Part shown: piece after piece, positions 47,267 through 49,211 of the stretch
Numbering within the stretch: position 1 is the stretch's first letter
Layout of the letters: every line of letters starts with the position of its first letter
From: Pedobacter psychrotolerans
GTDB taxonomy: Bacteria > Bacteroidota > Bacteroidia > Sphingobacteriales > Sphingobacteriaceae
Direction of reading: 5' to 3'
DNA: 49,211 nucleotides
Assembly: GCF_004340665.1 (NCBI RefSeq)
Contig: NZ_SLWO01000002.1
Location: 524,429-573,639 of the forward strand
The notes under the pieces: generated by a model
What the model was told of the DNA's origin: nothing
What the model saw: only the letters and a program-made list of their open reading frames with translations
The model's database searches: none
Translations under genes and position numbers: made by a program

Positions 47267-48715
47267 TTATTTCCATCTCCACTCACCCGCAATAGTAAGT
47301 GGTTCCTTTAGATTCTGAGATTCTAAGAAAGCTTTTAATTCTTCCTCACCTTGAATACCAATAGGGATTTTCGGCGTATTGGCTAAAGCATAAGTAAGCA
47401 TTGCACTATAGCGAACGGTATTTTTCAATTCTTGTTCATCTACAAGTTTAAAAGAGTCTCCATCAGAATGATAAAATGGACCGGAATTATTGGGCAATTT
47501 ACCACCAAAGCCACCACCAGTTGGAATGCCTTCTAACATAAAAGGTTGATGATCGCTATGTAAACCAGCACCTGCATTGAATAAGTTTTTAAAACCAGTA
47601 TCTATTTTTACAATATCATCACCCCAGGCCGTAAATAATTCTTTCATTTCCGCACGGGATGTAGAAAAACCTTTAGGATCATTGGTCATGTCGTAGTTTA
47701 GCATAAACTTAACCTGTTGGAGCGTTTTTTCTTTCTTTGCCTGATTGATATAAGCTTTTGAACCTAAAAGCCCTTGCTCCTCACCCATAAACAACACAAA
47801 TTCAACTGTACGCTTTGTTTTCAGGTGAAGTTGTTTAAAAGTGCGTGCCATATCCATAATGGCAAATGATCCAATCCCATTATCAATAGCGCCTGTAGCT
47901 AGATCCCAACTATCTAAATGTCCGCCAACAACGACTTTATCTTTTGGTAATTCCGTACCCTTAAAAGTAGCCACTACATTTCTGGCTTTGATTAATCCAG
48001 AAAAATTAGTCATGGCAATATGAGCCGTTTGTGCCTGGGTTTTCAATTTCTCTTTCAATGCCATTCCGTCTTCCAGACCAATACAAACTGCCGGAATAGA
48101 AATCAGCTTTCCTGTTACAGAAGCCGTTCCTGTTAGCAGCACTCCATTTTTAACGGTATTGATGATAATTACACCAGTTGCACCATATTGAGTAGCAATC
48201 GCCGTTTTCTCTGAACGATGAAGTGATTTTGTTCCTGCAGGAGAGCCTGGTAAAACACCTAAATATATCAAGGCAATTTTCCCCTTAAACTTAGCCGGAT
48301 CTGCTTGGTAGTCAACTTCCATTCCATTACCTGCATCAACAATTTCTCCTACAATATCAGCACTAACTGGCGAGTGTGCCAGTGTTACGGCCTTCATTTT
48401 TACCAGGCTATTTTGATCAGATCCAATTTCTACATGAATTGTTTTTCGGGCCCAGCTTTCTACCTCAAAAGGTTGAAATTTAACATCGCAACCGTATGAC
48501 TTTAATAAATCGTAAGCATATTGTTCTGCTTTTTCACCATTTACTGACCCTGTTAAGCGATGACCAATAGTTTCGGTTTCATATTTTAATGTTTGATAAG
48601 CTTTAGAATTTTGCTGAACATTGTCATTTATTTTTGAGAAGACATTGCCAAATTGGTCCTGAGCATTGGCAAATAAAGTTGTACTGATAAGTGTTAAAGC
48701 AAAAAGGTATTTCAT
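47267..48715 (-). CDS. secreted M28 family zinc peptidase with PA domain
   Basis: 482 aa from the start at 48715 (MKYLFALTLISTTLFANA), which opens the signal peptide; a longer ORF starts 14 codons upstream. A PA-like insert covers about 115-240. The M28 zinc ligands lie in GGHLDSWD (His266, Asp268), GAIDNG (Asp278), MGEEQG (Glu312-Glu313), LNYDMT (Asp) and a late His (HSDHQPF or FYHSDGD). Probably a periplasmic or outer-surface aminopeptidase or carboxypeptidase. Confidence 0.88.
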   Translation of the reverse strand: MKYLFALTLISTTLFANAQDQFGNVFSKINDNVQQNSKAYQTLKYETETIGHRLTGSVNGEKAEQYAYDLLKSYGCDVKFQPFEVESWARKTIHVEIGSDQNSLVKMKAVTLAHSPVSADIVGEIVDAGNGMEVDYQADPAKFKGKIALIYLGVLPGSPAGTKSLHRSEKTAIATQYGATGVIIINTVKNGVLLTGTASVTGKLISIPAVCIGLEDGMALKEKLKTQAQTAHIAMTNFSGLIKARNVVATFKGTELPKDKVVVGGHLDSWDLATGAIDNGIGSFAIMDMARTFKQLHLKTKRTVEFVLFMGEEQGLLGSKAYINQAKKEKTLQQVKFMLNYDMTNDPKGFSTSRAEMKELFTAWGDDIVKIDTGFKNLFNAGAGLHSDHQPFMLEGIPTGGGFGGKLPNNSGPFYHSDGDSFKLVDEQELKNTVRYSAMLTYALANTPKIPIGIQGEEELKAFLESQNLKEPLTIAGEWRWK

Positions 48716-48790
48716 TAGATATCGTTTATCCGCTGAAAGTACAAAATTCAACCCCAATTTTTATGCTGTAACGCATATTTTGCTGAATTC

Positions 48791-49211
48791 AGCCATTAGC
48801 TTCAATAAACATATATTTTTACACGGTAAATTAACCATAGAAGGCACATAAGGAAATATAAGACCTTAAATATTCAAGCTTTTCATTGGTTCACCTAATA
48901 ACTAGATGGCTTTGAAAAAAGATAGCCATTAGCTCCAATGAACTTATATTCCATAATGGTAGAATTAACCATTGAAGGCACATAAGGAAATATAAGATCT
49001 TAAATATTTCAGCATTTGATTGGGTTCACCTAATAAATATATGGCTTTAAAAAAGCTAGCCATTTGCTCCAATGAACTTACATTCCTTACATGGTAGAAT
49101 TAACCATAGAAGGTACATAAGGAAATATAAGATCTTAAATATTTCAGCATTTGATTGGGTTCACCTAATAAATATATGGCTTTAAAAAAGCTAGCCATTT
49201 GCTCCAATGAA
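48791..49211. repeat. tandem repeat with a unit of about 134 bp, running off the window
   Basis: Units start at 48791, 48924, 49058 and 49193 (AGCCATTAGCTCCAATGAAC in the second), so lengths are 133, 134 and 135 bp; the fourth is cut by the window edge. Units two and three are nearly identical; unit one is more diverged. Each carries AACCATAGAAGGCACATAAG (with changes) and GGTTCACCTAATAA. No long ORF spans the units. Confidence 0.9.

Noticed and set aside
48791..49211. Possible CRISPR or coding repeats at the right edge
   Set aside because: The whole unit of about 134 bp repeats, with no variable spacers; unit lengths of 133-135 break any reading frame.

Overview
The window looks like a low-GC chromosomal segment of a Bacteroidota member, most likely a Sphingobacteriaceae (Pedobacter-like) species. 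This rests on several signs: promoters of the Bacteroidota type (TTTG, about 20 nt, then TAnnTTTG) upstream of rplC, rpsL and ahcY; A-rich rather than Shine-Dalgarno leaders at most starts; the fusA-rpsJ order; DUF6067-type and GMC/hitchhiker genes typical of the group; and many short inverted-repeat intergenic elements. No rRNA, tRNA, transposase, prophage or CRISPR was seen.

Layout. 1-350: a 21-bp tandem array and a terminator. 464-5346 (+): a CbpA-type co-chaperone with its CbpM modulator, a HerA/YjgR-like ATPase, and an overlapping pair (nucleotidyltransferase plus NahK-like sugar kinase) that could salvage N-acetylhexosamines to UDP-sugars. 5509-7419 (-): dnaK, sharing a bidirectional terminator with the kinase. 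7814-12211: a DUF1304 membrane protein, a methyltransferase, and a GMC oxidoreductase with its small Tat/lipoprotein-like subunit. 12437-15406 (-): a large secreted putative glycosidase with a palindromic candidate operator upstream.

15804-30954 (-): an almost complete S10-spc-alpha ribosomal protein cluster, rplC to rplQ, with secY, map, infA and rpoA (29 genes, including rpmD and rpmJ, which are very short). 31448-41226: a block of about 10 kb of unrelated genes (TauE/DUF1634 transporter pair, TyrA of fungal type, a frameshifted serine hydrolase, a YiiX-like hydrolase, dGTPase, small hydrophilic proteins). 41326-44914 (-): the str cluster rpsL-rpsG-fusA-rpsJ. So rpsJ, usually the first gene of the S10 operon, has stayed with fusA, and rplC now has its own promoter and leader. 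45331-48715 (-): ahcY and a secreted M28 peptidase. 48791-49211: a repeat with a unit of about 134 bp that runs off the window.

The most interesting signals are regulatory and structural: a bulged hairpin just before rpsM, where S4-binding leaders are known in other bacteria; a textbook terminator-like hairpin between rpsD and rpoA; a strong promoter and leader at rplC; self-complementary repeats of different families filling most of the large gaps of the ribosomal clusters; and a GMC dehydrogenase whose cysteine spacing fits an iron-sulfur cluster. I found no clearly new defence or mobile system. Functions of the orphan proteins remain unknown. Where several starts were possible, family conservation decided the choice and is noted in the entry.
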